NCBI GenBank assembly: GCA_900316985.1
Contig: ONFE01000001.1
Span: forward strand, 62,001 to 126,000
DNA from: an uncultured Prevotellaceae bacterium
GTDB lineage: Bacteria > Bacteroidota > Bacteroidia > Bacteroidales > Bacteroidaceae
DNA length: 64,000 bases
Direction of reading: 5' to 3'
Shown here: positions 34,590-43,138 of the stretch, one piece after another
Layout: the number at the start of each line of letters is the position of its first letter
How positions within the stretch are numbered: position 1 is the stretch's first letter
Notes under the pieces: generated by a model
Told to the model about the DNA's origin: nothing
Database searches by the model: none
What the model saw: only the letters and a program-made list of their open reading frames with translations
Translations under genes and position numbers: made by a program

Positions 34590-35094
34590 TATACTCCTCA
34601 GCCACCCTTTGGGGGTAATATTGCTGAAGGGCCTCACGCTGCTGATCGCTGCATCGGCTGTAAGCCTTGTGATAGACTTGTAGGGCACGTTTCTCACGCA
34701 ACTGCCGGTAAGCTGCCACAATCTCGTTTTGCAGATGGAAATAGGTATCATAGTCCGACTTCGGGGCCGTCTTCACCTGCAAGATATGCTTCGTGCGCTG
34801 CTGCTCCTGACCAGCAAAGGCTACGACGCGCTGACGCAACTGCCCCATGGCCGTCAGACTGTCGTCAACAAACAGTTGTCCCTTCTCATCAATCTCCAGT
34901 TTCATCACGTTCTCGCGGCTCACATCCGTCAACTGCTCCTGCTTGTCATTGTCAAGAGGAGGCAGCTGCCTCTGCAGTCCCTGGTCCCGGTCCATCGATG
35001 TCGTCACCAGGAAGAAGATCAGCAGCATGAACGAGATATCCGCCGTGGATGTCGTATTCAGCGCAGGTATTTTGTGTGTGCGATGCTTAAACAT
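34543..35094 (-). CDS. exbD: ExbD/TolR-family biopolymer transport protein (first copy)
   Basis: A 183-residue ExbD protein. The start KIPALNTTSTADISFMLLIFFLVTTSM carries the conserved Asp and the single membrane helix. A longer periplasmic domain follows. The last 13 residues are an Asn/Asp/Val tail encoded by a 6-bp word array and are unlikely to be conserved. The 5' end overlaps the upstream small membrane protein gene by 37 nt. Confidence 0.87.
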   Translation of the reverse strand: MFKHRTHKIPALNTTSTADISFMLLIFFLVTTSMDRDQGLQRQLPPLDNDKQEQLTDVSRENVMKLEIDEKGQLFVDDSLTAMGQLRQRVVAFAGQEQQRTKHILQVKTAPKSDYDTYFHLQNEIVAAYRQLREKRALQVYHKAYSRCSDQQREALQQYYPQRVAEEYSDNPNVDDNDNVNVN

Positions 35095-35336
35095 ATAGTC
35101 AATACGGCAACGATAAACAGGATGATGATAGTCCAGATAAACATATCAGGCACGGAACCGCCGATGAGCCAAGTCAGGAGCAATGTCAGGCATACCAATC
35201 CCACCACTCCGATAGCCAGACGGTTGCTGAGCCAAGACTGTTCGCGGGAATGAGTGGCCCGCCACAGACTGAAGCCCGTAGCTACCAAAGCCCCAGCCAC
35301 AGCCACGTACATCAATATGATCATCAAGTCAGCCAT
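35058..35336 (-). CDS. Small two- or three-helix membrane protein in the exbB-exbD operon
   Basis: A 92-residue hydrophobic protein with helices at about 5-24, 43-60 and 64-84 (MIILMYVAVAGALVATGF, IGVVGLVCLTLLLTWLIG, FIWTIIILFIVAVLTICLS). ATG 35336 is chosen because the longer frame starts at a TTG in the word array. It sits between exbB and exbD and overlaps exbD by 37 nt, so a role in the Ton-type motor is likely, though I do not recognise the family. Confidence 0.75.
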   Translation of the reverse strand: MADLMIILMYVAVAGALVATGFSLWRATHSREQSWLSNRLAIGVVGLVCLTLLLTWLIGGSVPDMFIWTIIILFIVAVLTICLSIAHTKYLR

Positions 35337-35343
35337 ATATAAT

Positions 35344-35378
35344 AGTTTCAAGTTTCAGGTCACTTCTCACTCTTCACT
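35344..35378. repeat. 7-bp word array over the exbB stop codon
   Basis: AGTTTCA, AGTTTCA, GGTCACT, TCTCACT, CTTCACT. Read in reverse it gives the last residues KSEK and the stop of exbB. Confidence 0.75.
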
Positions 35379-36073
35379 TTCCCAAGCACATCCATCAGCG
35401 AGATAGCCGATTCCTCCATCTGAGCCGTCAGGTGGTCAATCTTGGAGAGGATATAGTTATAGAACAACTGCAGGATCAGAGCCACAATGATACCGAAGAT
35501 GGTGGTAATCAGCGCCACCTTCATACCGCCTGCTACAATCTTCGGTGAGATATCCCCGGCAAACTCAATCTGGTCAAAGGCCATCACCATACCGATCACC
35601 GTGCCGAGGAATCCCAATGAAGGCGCGATGGCGATGCAAAGCGTAATCCACGAACAGCCTTTCTCCAGTTTAGCCAACTGCACCGAACCGTAACTCTGAA
35701 TAGAGCGTTCAATGGAATCCATCGATTCCTTCATGCGCAGCAGTCCCTGATAGCAAATACTGGCCACGGGGCCGCGCGTCTCACGGCAGAGTGCCTTGGC
35801 CCCTTCAACGTCGCCCTCTTCCACCTTCTTCTCAATGTCGGCCATCAGCCGTTTGGCATTGATTTCCGAAAGCGAGAGGTAAATGATGCGCTCGATACAG
35901 AAAGCCAGACCAATCACCAGTACGGCAGCTATGACCGACATAAAGCCGTTGCCGCCCTCCACAAACTTGTCACGGAGCGTCATGTGCAGTCCCGTCTCCT
36001 CTTCCTGTGCCAATAACGGCAAGGAGAACAGCAGCATCCAGCCCATCGCTCCTATCTTCATTAAAAGTTTCAT
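35360..36073 (-). CDS. exbB: MotA/TolQ/ExbB proton-channel family protein
   Basis: A 237-residue inner-membrane protein. A signal-like N-terminal helix is followed by three membrane helices (about 40-60, 140-165, 185-210). The family core is ASICYQGLLRMKESMDSIERSI and WITLCIAIAPSLGFLGTVIGMV. Together with two ExbD proteins it forms the motor that powers TonB or similar proteins; tonB is at 43139. A TAATTTTG element lies 50 nt upstream (36123-36130, minus strand). Confidence 0.92.
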   Translation of the reverse strand: MKLLMKIGAMGWMLLFSLPLLAQEEETGLHMTLRDKFVEGGNGFMSVIAAVLVIGLAFCIERIIYLSLSEINAKRLMADIEKKVEEGDVEGAKALCRETRGPVASICYQGLLRMKESMDSIERSIQSYGSVQLAKLEKGCSWITLCIAIAPSLGFLGTVIGMVMAFDQIEFAGDISPKIVAGGMKVALITTIFGIIVALILQLFYNYILSKIDHLTAQMEESAISLMDVLGKVKSEK

Positions 36074-36122
36074 TTTCTAACTCAATCTTACGGATTTAAA
36101 ATAATATCCTATGTTTTGGTTG

Positions 36123-36130
36123 CAAAATTA
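36123..36130 (-). promoter_or_regulatory. TAATTTTG -7 element, exbB operon
   Basis: Reverse-strand TAnnTTTG match 50 nt before the exbB start. Confidence 0.6.
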
Positions 36131-36312
36131 CGAAAAAACGAGAGCAGAACAAAATAAACTCGTTTATTTTTTATGAAGAGTGCGTTGTAATTTATTAAAA
36201 AAAACGAATTAGTGAGCATAAAAGCAAATAAAACTCATTATAATTTGTTTGGCCAAACGAAAGTAAGACATCTAAAATACCAATCTATAATAAAAAAGTT
36301 TTTTCCTGAAAA

Positions 36313-36384
36313 TTACTGCCACTCTGCCACCTGCCCTTTATTTAAAGGGCTTGCGGGGTGGCAGTAAGGTGGCAGTAGTGGCAG
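36313..36384. repeat. CTGCCAC/GTGGCAG inverted-repeat structure with central hairpin
   Basis: Left arm: CTGCCAC at 36316 and 36324. Centre: an 18-bp palindrome GCCCTTTA-TT-TAAAGGGC (36333-36350). Right arm: GTGGCAG at 36358, 36369 and 36378, the last two 9 bp apart. It lies in the 36131-36698 gap, where I see no gene. Confidence 0.85.
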
Positions 36385-36480
36385 CAATTGCTGTTTTTCC
36401 ATGAAAAAAGCCATCAAAACGTGATGGTTTCGCTATGCGTTTTTGATGATAATATGCATTTCGGAGGTTGATATCATGAA

Positions 36481-36568
36481 AAGTGCGAACGTGTTTGCGC
36501 AATTTGTGCGGATGATGCGCACACTTTGTGCAGATGATGTGCACAACTTGTGCAGATGATACGCACAA
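36481..36568. repeat. 22-bp palindromic-unit array (locus D, TTGTGC type)
   Basis: Four 22-bp units at 36481, 36503, 36525 and 36547. The core is TTTGTGC, AGATGAT, then GTGCACAA, an interrupted palindrome. The sequence is unrelated to the GGAAGC arrays, but unit length and layout are the same. Confidence 0.85.
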
Positions 36569-36698
36569 CTTATGAGAATAACCAAGTCAGTCTTTTCCCC
36601 TGTAGTAAAGCACGGTTCCCTCTGCTTGGATGAATAGAAGTCATTTATCGGCTGCCTTGAGAACACACCTGCCTGAGAAAGAACTTTTTGAGAAAAAG

Positions 36699-36730
36699 TT
36701 TGGCCGTTTCGTGAAAGTTTCGTATTTTTG
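36699..36730 (+). promoter_or_regulatory. TTTG-N20-TATTTTTG promoter, phosphatase/kinase gene
   Basis: TTTG at 36699-36702 and TATTTTTG at 36723-36730, 43 nt before the ATG at 36774. Confidence 0.7.
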
Positions 36731-36773
36731 CCCAATTAATTATCTGTCGTTTTAAATACAGCCACAAAACAAC

Positions 36774-38996
36774 ATGGGATATTCAAAATACAAGAGATGG
36801 ATTAAATCCCTGCAGACCAAATCGAGCCTTGCGCTCCTCATCACAGCAGCTGCGCTGATAGAGCTGACCGCTGCCGTGCAATACTGGTATGCCAAGAAAG
36901 GCATCCGCGAAGAGGTGGAGCAAAGGGCCAAGAGCGAACTGAAGGTGAAGAACCTTGAGATTCAGAATATCCTGACGGCCGTGGAGGTGGCCGTGAAAAA
37001 CCACACTTGGGAGGCTGAGCAGCTGCTGGCCTTTCCCGACTCGATGTACAGCGTAGCTCGGCGCCTGGCTGAACAGAACGATCAGATTGTAGGTGTCGGC
37101 GTCACCTTCCTCCCCAACTACTATCCGCAGAAAGGTTACTGGTTTGAGCCGTATGTCAAGGCAGAGAAAGGCAAGCCCGCGGAAATGAGCCAGCTGGGGA
37201 GCGAATCCCACGACTATACGAAGAAGGATTTCTTCACTATACCGATGAAGAGCGGAGAGCCCTATTGGAGTGAACCTTATCTCGACACTGACGGGGCTCG
37301 TGAGATGGTAACCACCTATTCCTATCCGTTGCGCGACAAGACGGGGAAAGTTGTGGCCATCATGGGTGCAGACGTTTCGCTCGACTGGCTCGAAGAGCTC
37401 ATCAACGCCTCACACATCTACCCCTCTTCCTATAACATGATGATTTCGCGCACAGGCCAGCTGATGGTCTGCCCTGTGGAAAGCCTCATCATGCGCCAGA
37501 GCATCCAGGAAGTGACTGCCGGCATGAAAGACACTACGATGCGCACCATCAACCGCGATATGATGGCAGGAAGAAGCGGACAGACAGCCGTTACCGATGA
37601 CAAGGGGCAGAAGAACTACGTTTTCTATGCGCCTATCAAGGGAAACACGGGATGGTCAATGGCCGTGGTCTGCTCCGACAGAGAGATCTTCTACGGGCTC
37701 CGGCAGGTGGGATTCAACCTGCTCTTGCTTATGCTTGCGGGACTGGGACTGATGGCCTACATCATCGTACGGGCAATCCACAGTTTCAACCGTCTGCAGG
37801 CCATCAATGCCGAGAAAGAGCGCATAGGTAGCGAACTGCGCATAGCCAACGGCATACAAATGGGGATGCTACCCAAGATCTTCCCGCCCTACCCTGACCG
37901 TGATGACATGGACATCTTCGGCTCGCTGGTTCCGGCAAAGGAAGTGGGAGGTGACCTCTATGACTTTTACATCCGAGATGAGAAGCTGTTCTTCTGTATC
38001 GGCGACGTGAGTGGAAAGGGAGTGCCCGCCTCATTGGTGATGGCTGTCACGCGAAGCCTCTTCCGTACCGTTTCCGCCCATGAGTCGAATCCCGGCAACA
38101 TCATCAGGAAAATGAATGAGGCCATGACCGAGATGAACGAATCATGTATGTTCGTCACCCTCTTCGTGGGTGCGCTTGACCTACCTACCGGAAGGCTCCA
38201 CTATTGTAACGCAGGCCATTGCCCGCCGGTGATCATCGGTCAAAAGGTGATGACGCTTCCCGTGGACACGAACATCCCCGTAGGATTCATGGCCGACTGG
38301 AAATACTCCTCCCAGCAGGTGATTCTCGACCCACAGACATCCATCTTCCTCTATACCGACGGACTGACCGAGGCCGAGAATGCAGATGAGGAATTATTTG
38401 GCATAAAGCGCTTGATGGGCGTAGCCCAGGAACTTTTCGAAAAGGGAAAGCCCGAGCCCGAGCAGACCATCAAGAAGATGACCGAGGCCGTACAGCGTTT
38501 TGTCAACGGAAACGAGCAGAGTGACGACCTCACGATGCTGGCCATCAAATACAACAAGCAAATCGTCAGCGAGCGGCTTCAGCAAAGCATCACGCTCACC
38601 AACGATGTGAACACCGTACCGAAAGTAAACGATTTCGTTGAAGGCATTGCACAGGTTCTCTCCATCACGCCATCGGAAACGATGAAGCTGAACCTCGCCC
38701 TCGAAGAGGCTATTGTCAACATCATGACCTATGCCTACCCAGAAGGCACACGCGGATACATTGACGTGGAGGCTCATGCCAACGAGCAGCGACTGATGTT
38801 TATCATCACCGACACGGGAATACCTTTCGATCCCACTGCCCATAAAGAGGTGGACACCTTCCTGTCGGCAGAAGAACGCCCCGTAGGCGGTCTGGGCATC
38901 CACATGGTTCGCCATCTGATGGACTCCATCAACTATGAAAGGGTGAACGACACCAACGTGCTCAAGCTTATCAAGAATCTCACCAACAATGTTTAA
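36774..38996 (+). CDS. dCache sensor - SpoIIE phosphatase - HATPase fusion (partner-switch regulator)
   Basis: A 740-residue membrane signalling protein. Parts: helix at about 16-35; periplasmic dCache-like sensor (about 40-310, with YWSEPYLDTDGAREMVTTYSYP and VAIMGADVSLDWL); second helix at about 318-340. Then a PP2C/SpoIIE phosphatase (about 380-580; GDLYDFY, GDVSGKGVPASLVMA, SDDLTMLAI) and a GHKL anti-sigma-type kinase domain (about 600-738; NLALEEAIVNIMTYAY, GGLGIHMV). Phosphatase and kinase on one chain would set the phosphorylation of the STAS protein encoded 22 nt downstream. The output partner is not present nearby. Confidence 0.92.
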   Translation: MGYSKYKRWIKSLQTKSSLALLITAAALIELTAAVQYWYAKKGIREEVEQRAKSELKVKNLEIQNILTAVEVAVKNHTWEAEQLLAFPDSMYSVARRLAEQNDQIVGVGVTFLPNYYPQKGYWFEPYVKAEKGKPAEMSQLGSESHDYTKKDFFTIPMKSGEPYWSEPYLDTDGAREMVTTYSYPLRDKTGKVVAIMGADVSLDWLEELINASHIYPSSYNMMISRTGQLMVCPVESLIMRQSIQEVTAGMKDTTMRTINRDMMAGRSGQTAVTDDKGQKNYVFYAPIKGNTGWSMAVVCSDREIFYGLRQVGFNLLLLMLAGLGLMAYIIVRAIHSFNRLQAINAEKERIGSELRIANGIQMGMLPKIFPPYPDRDDMDIFGSLVPAKEVGGDLYDFYIRDEKLFFCIGDVSGKGVPASLVMAVTRSLFRTVSAHESNPGNIIRKMNEAMTEMNESCMFVTLFVGALDLPTGRLHYCNAGHCPPVIIGQKVMTLPVDTNIPVGFMADWKYSSQQVILDPQTSIFLYTDGLTEAENADEELFGIKRLMGVAQELFEKGKPEPEQTIKKMTEAVQRFVNGNEQSDDLTMLAIKYNKQIVSERLQQSITLTNDVNTVPKVNDFVEGIAQVLSITPSETMKLNLALEEAIVNIMTYAYPEGTRGYIDVEAHANEQRLMFIITDTGIPFDPTAHKEVDTFLSAEERPVGGLGIHMVRHLMDSINYERVNDTNVLKLIKNLTNNV

Positions 38997-39018
38997 GAAC
39001 CAATAAAACCCAATAGAA

Positions 39019-39321
39019 ATGAACACGACATTCAAGAAAGAGGACAATGACTACGTCATGTATTTCGAAGGACGGTTAGACACTGCCGCCTCCTCATCAG
39101 TTCAGAAGGAGGCGGAAGTGCTTTACGACTGTAGTGGTCACGACGTCATTCTCGACTGCACGGAACTGGAATACATCTCATCGAGCGGCCTGCGCATCTT
39201 CCTCAACGTGCTGAAAAATGCCAAAGTGCAGGGAAGCAAGGTGTATCTCAGAGGTGTCAACGATGATATCCGCGAAGTGCTTACAATGACGGGATTCAAC
39301 TGCCTGTTTGAATTCAAATAA
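39019..39321 (+). CDS. STAS-domain anti-sigma-factor antagonist
   Basis: A 100-residue single STAS domain. The phosphorylatable serine lies in LEYISSSGLRIFLNVLK, the classical SpoIIAA/RsbV site. It follows the SpoIIE-HATPase gene by 22 nt and is its likely substrate. In Firmicutes such proteins free sigma-B or sigma-F, which Bacteroidota are not known to have, so the target here is unknown. Confidence 0.93.
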   Translation: MNTTFKKEDNDYVMYFEGRLDTAASSSVQKEAEVLYDCSGHDVILDCTELEYISSSGLRIFLNVLKNAKVQGSKVYLRGVNDDIREVLTMTGFNCLFEFK

Positions 39322-39337
39322 CAGTGTGTCCTCAATA

Positions 39338-40039
39338 TCAGTTTGCAGATACGAGTCCCTTTTCTGTCAGAATAGCCAGTACATTAGAAGCTGACTGACG
39401 CTCGCTCTTCTTGCTCACGGCCTTGTAACGATTGAGCAGGTGGGCATCGTTGGCCAAAAGTTTCTCCATGAACTCATCGTTGATGCGCGTTACCGCATAG
39501 CGACCCTTCTCATCGGCATCGGCATCGATGAGATAGCAGCGGTGGCTGTTCAGTTTGTCTCGACCCAGCCATAGAGCCGTAGAGACAGATTGCAGGCCGA
39601 TACTTGGGCCAAGGGGAGTGAAGACACTGGCCACATCGGCACCAAGCCCCAATAGGAAGGCGCCATCGTTGATGTGATAGACAGCAATTAAGAGTTTATT
39701 ACCGGCATAAGGATAGGCTTGCACGTAATTCTGCGTGTCGAGTATTACATCGTTATAGCGCAAGTTGCGGCAGTTCACATACAACTGCTTGCCGAATGTG
39801 ATGGCAAAGGCTTCTTTCTTCAGAATACGATCTGCCTCCTTGTCACCCGACTTCACCTTGAAGTCTGTCTCATCCATCTTAATCCTAGGCATCTGCGCCG
39901 AACGACCTCCAACGAGATTATCTACGAGATTCCATTTGTTGACCTTATAGTCTGAATAGGTCATACAATACTTTGCCGACTGTGCCATCATCATCATTGG
40001 CATGCAGCATACCATCAAAATCATCACTAACTTTTTCAT
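39338..40039 (-). CDS. Secreted protein of unknown function, sharing the three-box promoter element
   Basis: A 233-residue protein with a signal peptide (MKKLVMILMVCCMPMMMMAQ). The body contains a beta-rich first half (LYVNCRNLRYNDVILD), a Gly-rich hydrophobic middle (GAFLLGLGADVASVFTPLGPS, then WLGRDKLNSHRCYLID) and a helical C-terminus. I do not recognise the family. It stands alone. A TACTTTTG element (40105-40112, minus strand) lies upstream, with the three-box element 53 bp further. Confidence 0.7.
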   Translation of the reverse strand: MKKLVMILMVCCMPMMMMAQSAKYCMTYSDYKVNKWNLVDNLVGGRSAQMPRIKMDETDFKVKSGDKEADRILKKEAFAITFGKQLYVNCRNLRYNDVILDTQNYVQAYPYAGNKLLIAVYHINDGAFLLGLGADVASVFTPLGPSIGLQSVSTALWLGRDKLNSHRCYLIDADADEKGRYAVTRINDEFMEKLLANDAHLLNRYKAVSKKSERQSASNVLAILTEKGLVSAN

Positions 40040-40104
40040 AATCTTTTTCTTTTTATATTTTTAAATTGAACGATTTGTTTCTTTGCCTTTTTTGTTTGGC
40101 CGTG

Positions 40105-40112
40105 CAAAAGTA
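40105..40112 (-). promoter_or_regulatory. TACTTTTG -7 element
   Basis: Reverse-strand TAnnTTTG match 65 nt before the start at 40039. Confidence 0.6.
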
Positions 40113-40165
40113 CTGCAAAAGATGACCTGCCGGCAAAAAAACACCAGCTTTTTTCTATAATTATA

Positions 40166-40222
40166 TACGACAAGCCACCCTATCTGCGACAAATGCAAAT
40201 TGCCCCGTCAGAATGTGTCGCA
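40166..40222 (-). promoter_or_regulatory. Three-box TGTCGCA upstream element (copy 2)
   Basis: On the minus strand: TGCGACA (40222-40216), 24 bp, TGTCGCA (40191-40185), 12 bp, TGTCGTA (40172-40166), then 53 bp to the -7 element. Bases between the boxes also match copy 1 (ATTC-GA-GGG after the first box, GGG-GG-C after the second, GAAAAAAG after the third). The remaining 40223-40387 stretch holds no gene that I can see. Confidence 0.65.
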
Positions 40223-40387
40223 ACCATGCACAAAAAAGATAGTGGATACGGATATTCGTTCTTATTCAGGAGTATAATAAAAAAATCGCTAACCTTTGCA
40301 GATTAACGACTTGGAGTTTGGTAGGTTGCAAAAACAAGATTCTAAAAAAGCTCCGATTGCCTCGAAGCTTTGAATCTGTCCATCTTG

Positions 40388-40475
40388 CGGAGAGAACAGG
40401 ATTCGAACCTGCGAACCGGTTTCGCCGGTTACACGCTTTCCAGGCGTGCCTCTTCAGCCACTCGAGCACCTCTCC
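40388..40475 (-). tRNA. tRNA-Ser(GGA)
   Basis: An 88-nt class II tRNA on the minus strand. The acceptor GGAGAGG pairs with TCTCTCC (one G-U), the anticodon loop reads CTGGAAA (anticodon GGA, codons UCC/UCU), and the long variable arm ACCGG-CGAAA-CCGGT is typical of tRNA-Ser. The T arm contains GGTTCGAATCC. CCA is not encoded. A TAATTTTG element lies at 40492-40499 on the minus strand. Confidence 0.95.
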
Positions 40476-40491
40476 TTTAGATTTGCGGATG

Positions 40492-40499
40492 CAAAATTA
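40492..40499 (-). promoter_or_regulatory. TAATTTTG -7 element, tRNA-Ser
   Basis: Reverse-strand TAnnTTTG match 16 nt upstream of the tRNA 5' end. Confidence 0.6.
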
Positions 40500-40566
40500 G
40501 TGCTTTTCTTTCACATTACCAATTTTTCGACCACTTTTTTCGTTTACCGCAGCTATTTTTGCTTTT

Positions 40567-41349
40567 TCAGACAATTTTGAAAACACGCTCCACATTTGCA
40601 TTGGTAGCCTCGGCAATCACCTCAGGAGCAACGCCATAGCTTTCGGCTAACTTCTCCAAGACATATTTCACATAGGCGCTTTCATTACGCTTACCCCGCA
40701 TGGGAACGGGAGCCATGTAGGGGCTGTCGGTCTCCAGGACGATACGGTCCAAAGGAACCACGGCAGGAAGCACTTCCGGCAAATGGCTCTTCTTAAAGGT
40801 CAGCACACCACCAATGCCTAGCACAAAACGGTCAAACTGTAGGAGTTCCTCAGCTTCGCGGGCATTACCCGTAAAACAATGGAACACACCGCCTGGCAAA
40901 TCTGCCTTATATCGTTTTAGGAGCGTAACCATCTCATTCTGTGCCTTACGGCAATGAATCATCAGCGGCAGACGGGTCTTAACGGACCATCTGACCTGTT
41001 CCTCAAAAGCAGCCAACTGCTCCTGCTCAAACTCACGGCTCCAATAATAGTCAAGGCCTACTTCGCCAATAGCGATGACCTCACCATCGGAGGAGTCCAG
41101 CAACGGTTTCATCCCTGACAACACCTGCTGCCAATCAGACTTCACCTCTTCAGGATGCAGGCCGATCATGGGATAGGCATAGCCGGGATATTGGCGGCAG
41201 ACTTCCATCACGGTCTTCACGGAGGGCAAATCGATGGCAGGCACGAATACCTTGCTCACGCCCGCCTCCTGGGCACGCTTGACTACTTCCGGCAAGTCCT
41301 CGCGGAATTCCTCACCGTCTAAATGAGTATGGGTATCTATGAAGTTCAT
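40567..41349 (-). CDS. tatD: TatD-family metal-dependent hydrolase
   Basis: A 260-residue TIM-barrel hydrolase. Metal ligands are visible in FIDTHTHLDGEEF, the Glu of GEVGLDYYW, LMIHCRKA, GVFHCFTGN and ETDSPYMAP. TatD proteins are Mg-dependent DNases implicated in DNA repair. It is third in a co-directional run (prenyl synthase, unknown protein, tatD), with word arrays at the junctions. Confidence 0.93.
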   Translation of the reverse strand: MNFIDTHTHLDGEEFREDLPEVVKRAQEAGVSKVFVPAIDLPSVKTVMEVCRQYPGYAYPMIGLHPEEVKSDWQQVLSGMKPLLDSSDGEVIAIGEVGLDYYWSREFEQEQLAAFEEQVRWSVKTRLPLMIHCRKAQNEMVTLLKRYKADLPGGVFHCFTGNAREAEELLQFDRFVLGIGGVLTFKKSHLPEVLPAVVPLDRIVLETDSPYMAPVPMRGKRNESAYVKYVLEKLAESYGVAPEVIAEATNANVERVFKIV

Positions 41350-41350
41350 G

Positions 41351-41378
41351 GGTGATGGGTGTTAGGTGATGGTGGATA
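41351..41378. repeat. 7-bp word array before tatD
   Basis: GGTGATG, GGTGTTA, GGTGATG, GTGGATA, directly upstream of the tatD start codon on the minus strand. Confidence 0.75.
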
Positions 41379-41395
41379 CTTGAAAACACGAACCG

Positions 41396-42094
41396 TCAAA
41401 ATTCGTGGGGTTCGTGGCGGCGGTAATAATAGATGATGCCGAGCTCACGGCACTTCTTGAACCTTACTTCTGGGGGCTCGCCCTCATAGTGTTTCTCTAT
41501 CTGATTCCAGAGGTCCTGAAGGATGGCATCCACTTCAGGTCTTAACTTGGCCACCTCGGCACCAGCCTTCTTCGTTCGCTCCTGCAGTTCATTCTGCTGG
41601 GTGCTGGCTGTGATAAAGATATCGTAATGGGTGCTCACCATACCAATGGAAGGATTGTAGATTGGACGGCCGCCTTTCTTCAGTCGGGCTTTCTCGCCTT
41701 CTATGATCTTCTGCCCCCACTCTTTGATCGTGTTCACCGTATTCAGAAGAGGTACGTTGGAATCCTCTTCCGCAAAACCATAAAGCGGCAGATGCTGCTT
41801 CTTGATTTCCCCGCGCTCCACTGACATCAGCAGAACCTTGATGAAATGACCTACGTACATCTGAGCCAGCTGCATACTGCGCTCCATCTTATGACGGTTG
41901 CGCGTCTGGGCTGCCAACGCCAGTTTGTATTGTTCGCATGCTGTAAGCAAGCGGTCATAGGCTGGCTGTGCACGGTTCAATGTCTGCCAGTCAATGAAAC
42001 GATTGCGCACAACGTATATTTCGTTGTTGTCCAGCAACGTTTTCAACGCCCTCAATCTGGCGGCATCTGTCTTGGGAAATCTGCGGTAAGGCAA
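41396..42094 (-). CDS. Conserved-looking hypothetical protein
   Basis: A 232-residue, mostly helical, basic protein with no signal peptide or membrane segment. Notable stretches: helical YDRLLTACEQYKLALAAQTRNRHK, HFIKVLLMSVERGEI, and the end FKKCRELGIIYYYRRHEPHEF. I do not recognise the family and give no function. The frame opens at a TTG next to a word array; no ATG precedes about residue 70, so the start is uncertain. It lies between a prenyl synthase gene and tatD on the same strand. Confidence 0.65.
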   Translation of the reverse strand: MPYRRFPKTDAARLRALKTLLDNNEIYVVRNRFIDWQTLNRAQPAYDRLLTACEQYKLALAAQTRNRHKMERSMQLAQMYVGHFIKVLLMSVERGEIKKQHLPLYGFAEEDSNVPLLNTVNTIKEWGQKIIEGEKARLKKGGRPIYNPSIGMVSTHYDIFITASTQQNELQERTKKAGAEVAKLRPEVDAILQDLWNQIEKHYEGEPPEVRFKKCRELGIIYYYRRHEPHEF

Positions 42095-42123
42095 GGATGG
42101 TTGATGGTTAGGAGATGGTTTAA
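42095..42123. repeat. 7-8 bp word array (GATGGTT type)
   Basis: GGATGGTT, GATGGTTA, GGAGATGGTT, TTA, immediately upstream of the unknown protein's TTG start and 3' to the prenyl synthase gene. Confidence 0.6.
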
Positions 42124-42131
42124 GAAAAGAA

Positions 42132-43106
42132 TCAGTACTCGCGATGCATCATTTTGTCGGTATAGGCTTTGAGTTCAGCCTTGCGCTCTTCGGGCACATC
42201 TACGGCAGCCAGATACTTGCGGCTTTCATCGAAATAATGCTGTATCTTCGCTTCAGCCAACTGGCGGATACCTATCTTATTATAAAGGTCCGTCACGGCA
42301 GCAATCTTCTCCTTCGGATCGGGATCCTCGGCATTCACCCAACGTGTAAGTTCCGCCTGCTGTTCTTTAGTGGCCTTATTGAAGGCATTGATGAGCATAT
42401 AGGTTTTCTTATTGCACATGATATCTCCGCCGATAGCCTTGCCGAAGACGGCAGGATCGCCGTAGACATCCAGATAATCATCTTGCAACTGGAAGGCCAG
42501 TCCTATCTGCTCGCCAAACTTATAGAGGTTTTCGGCATCCGCTTCTGAGGCATCGGCCAGAATGGCACCCATTTTCAACGCACAAGCCAACAGCACGCTG
42601 GTCTTCAAGCGGATCATCTCGATATATTCATCCTCACGCACATCATTACGGGTCTCAAACTCCATGTCATATTGCTGTCCTTCGCCTATCTCCAAAGCCG
42701 TCTCCGTGAAAAGGTCGAGCACGGGCTTCAGTTTCTCCACAGGGCATTCCGCCATCCGCTGATAGGCCAGCACCAGCATCGAGTCACCCGAAAGGATGGC
42801 GGTATTGGCATCCCACTTCTTATGGACGGTAGGATTACCCCGACGCACATCCGCATTATCCATCAGGTCATCGTGGAGCAGCGTATAGTTATGATAAGTT
42901 TCCAGCGCAATGGCCGAAGGCAGGATACGCTCAGAATCCTCCTTGTAGAGATTGTATCCGAGCAACATCAGCGTAGGCCTTATACGTTTGCCACCTATCG
43001 AAAGCACATATTTAATGGGGTCATAGAGTCCTCTTGGCCTACGCTCATAAGGCAGGTTGTCGAGATACTCATTAATCATTCTCAGTATTTCATCAGCCGT
43101 TTTCAT
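42132..43106 (-). CDS. Polyprenyl diphosphate synthase (IspA/GGPPS family)
   Basis: A 324-residue all-helical prenyl transferase. The two Asp-rich motifs are LLHDDLMDNADVRRG (first) and FQLQDDYLDVYGD (second). It condenses IPP onto allylic diphosphates; chain length (C15-C40) cannot be read reliably. The ATG at 43106 is used, because the longer frame begins at a TTG. It follows tonB on the minus strand. Confidence 0.92.
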   Translation of the reverse strand: MKTADEILRMINEYLDNLPYERRPRGLYDPIKYVLSIGGKRIRPTLMLLGYNLYKEDSERILPSAIALETYHNYTLLHDDLMDNADVRRGNPTVHKKWDANTAILSGDSMLVLAYQRMAECPVEKLKPVLDLFTETALEIGEGQQYDMEFETRNDVREDEYIEMIRLKTSVLLACALKMGAILADASEADAENLYKFGEQIGLAFQLQDDYLDVYGDPAVFGKAIGGDIMCNKKTYMLINAFNKATKEQQAELTRWVNAEDPDPKEKIAAVTDLYNKIGIRQLAEAKIQHYFDESRKYLAAVDVPEERKAELKAYTDKMMHREY

Positions 43107-43138
43107 ATCTAATTCCAATTTCAATAATTCTCTATTGA

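Noticed and set aside
36313-36568. The composite repeat locus as a replication origin
   Set aside because: No DnaA-box-like words and no dnaA/dnaN or partition genes nearby; similar structures recur at unrelated loci.
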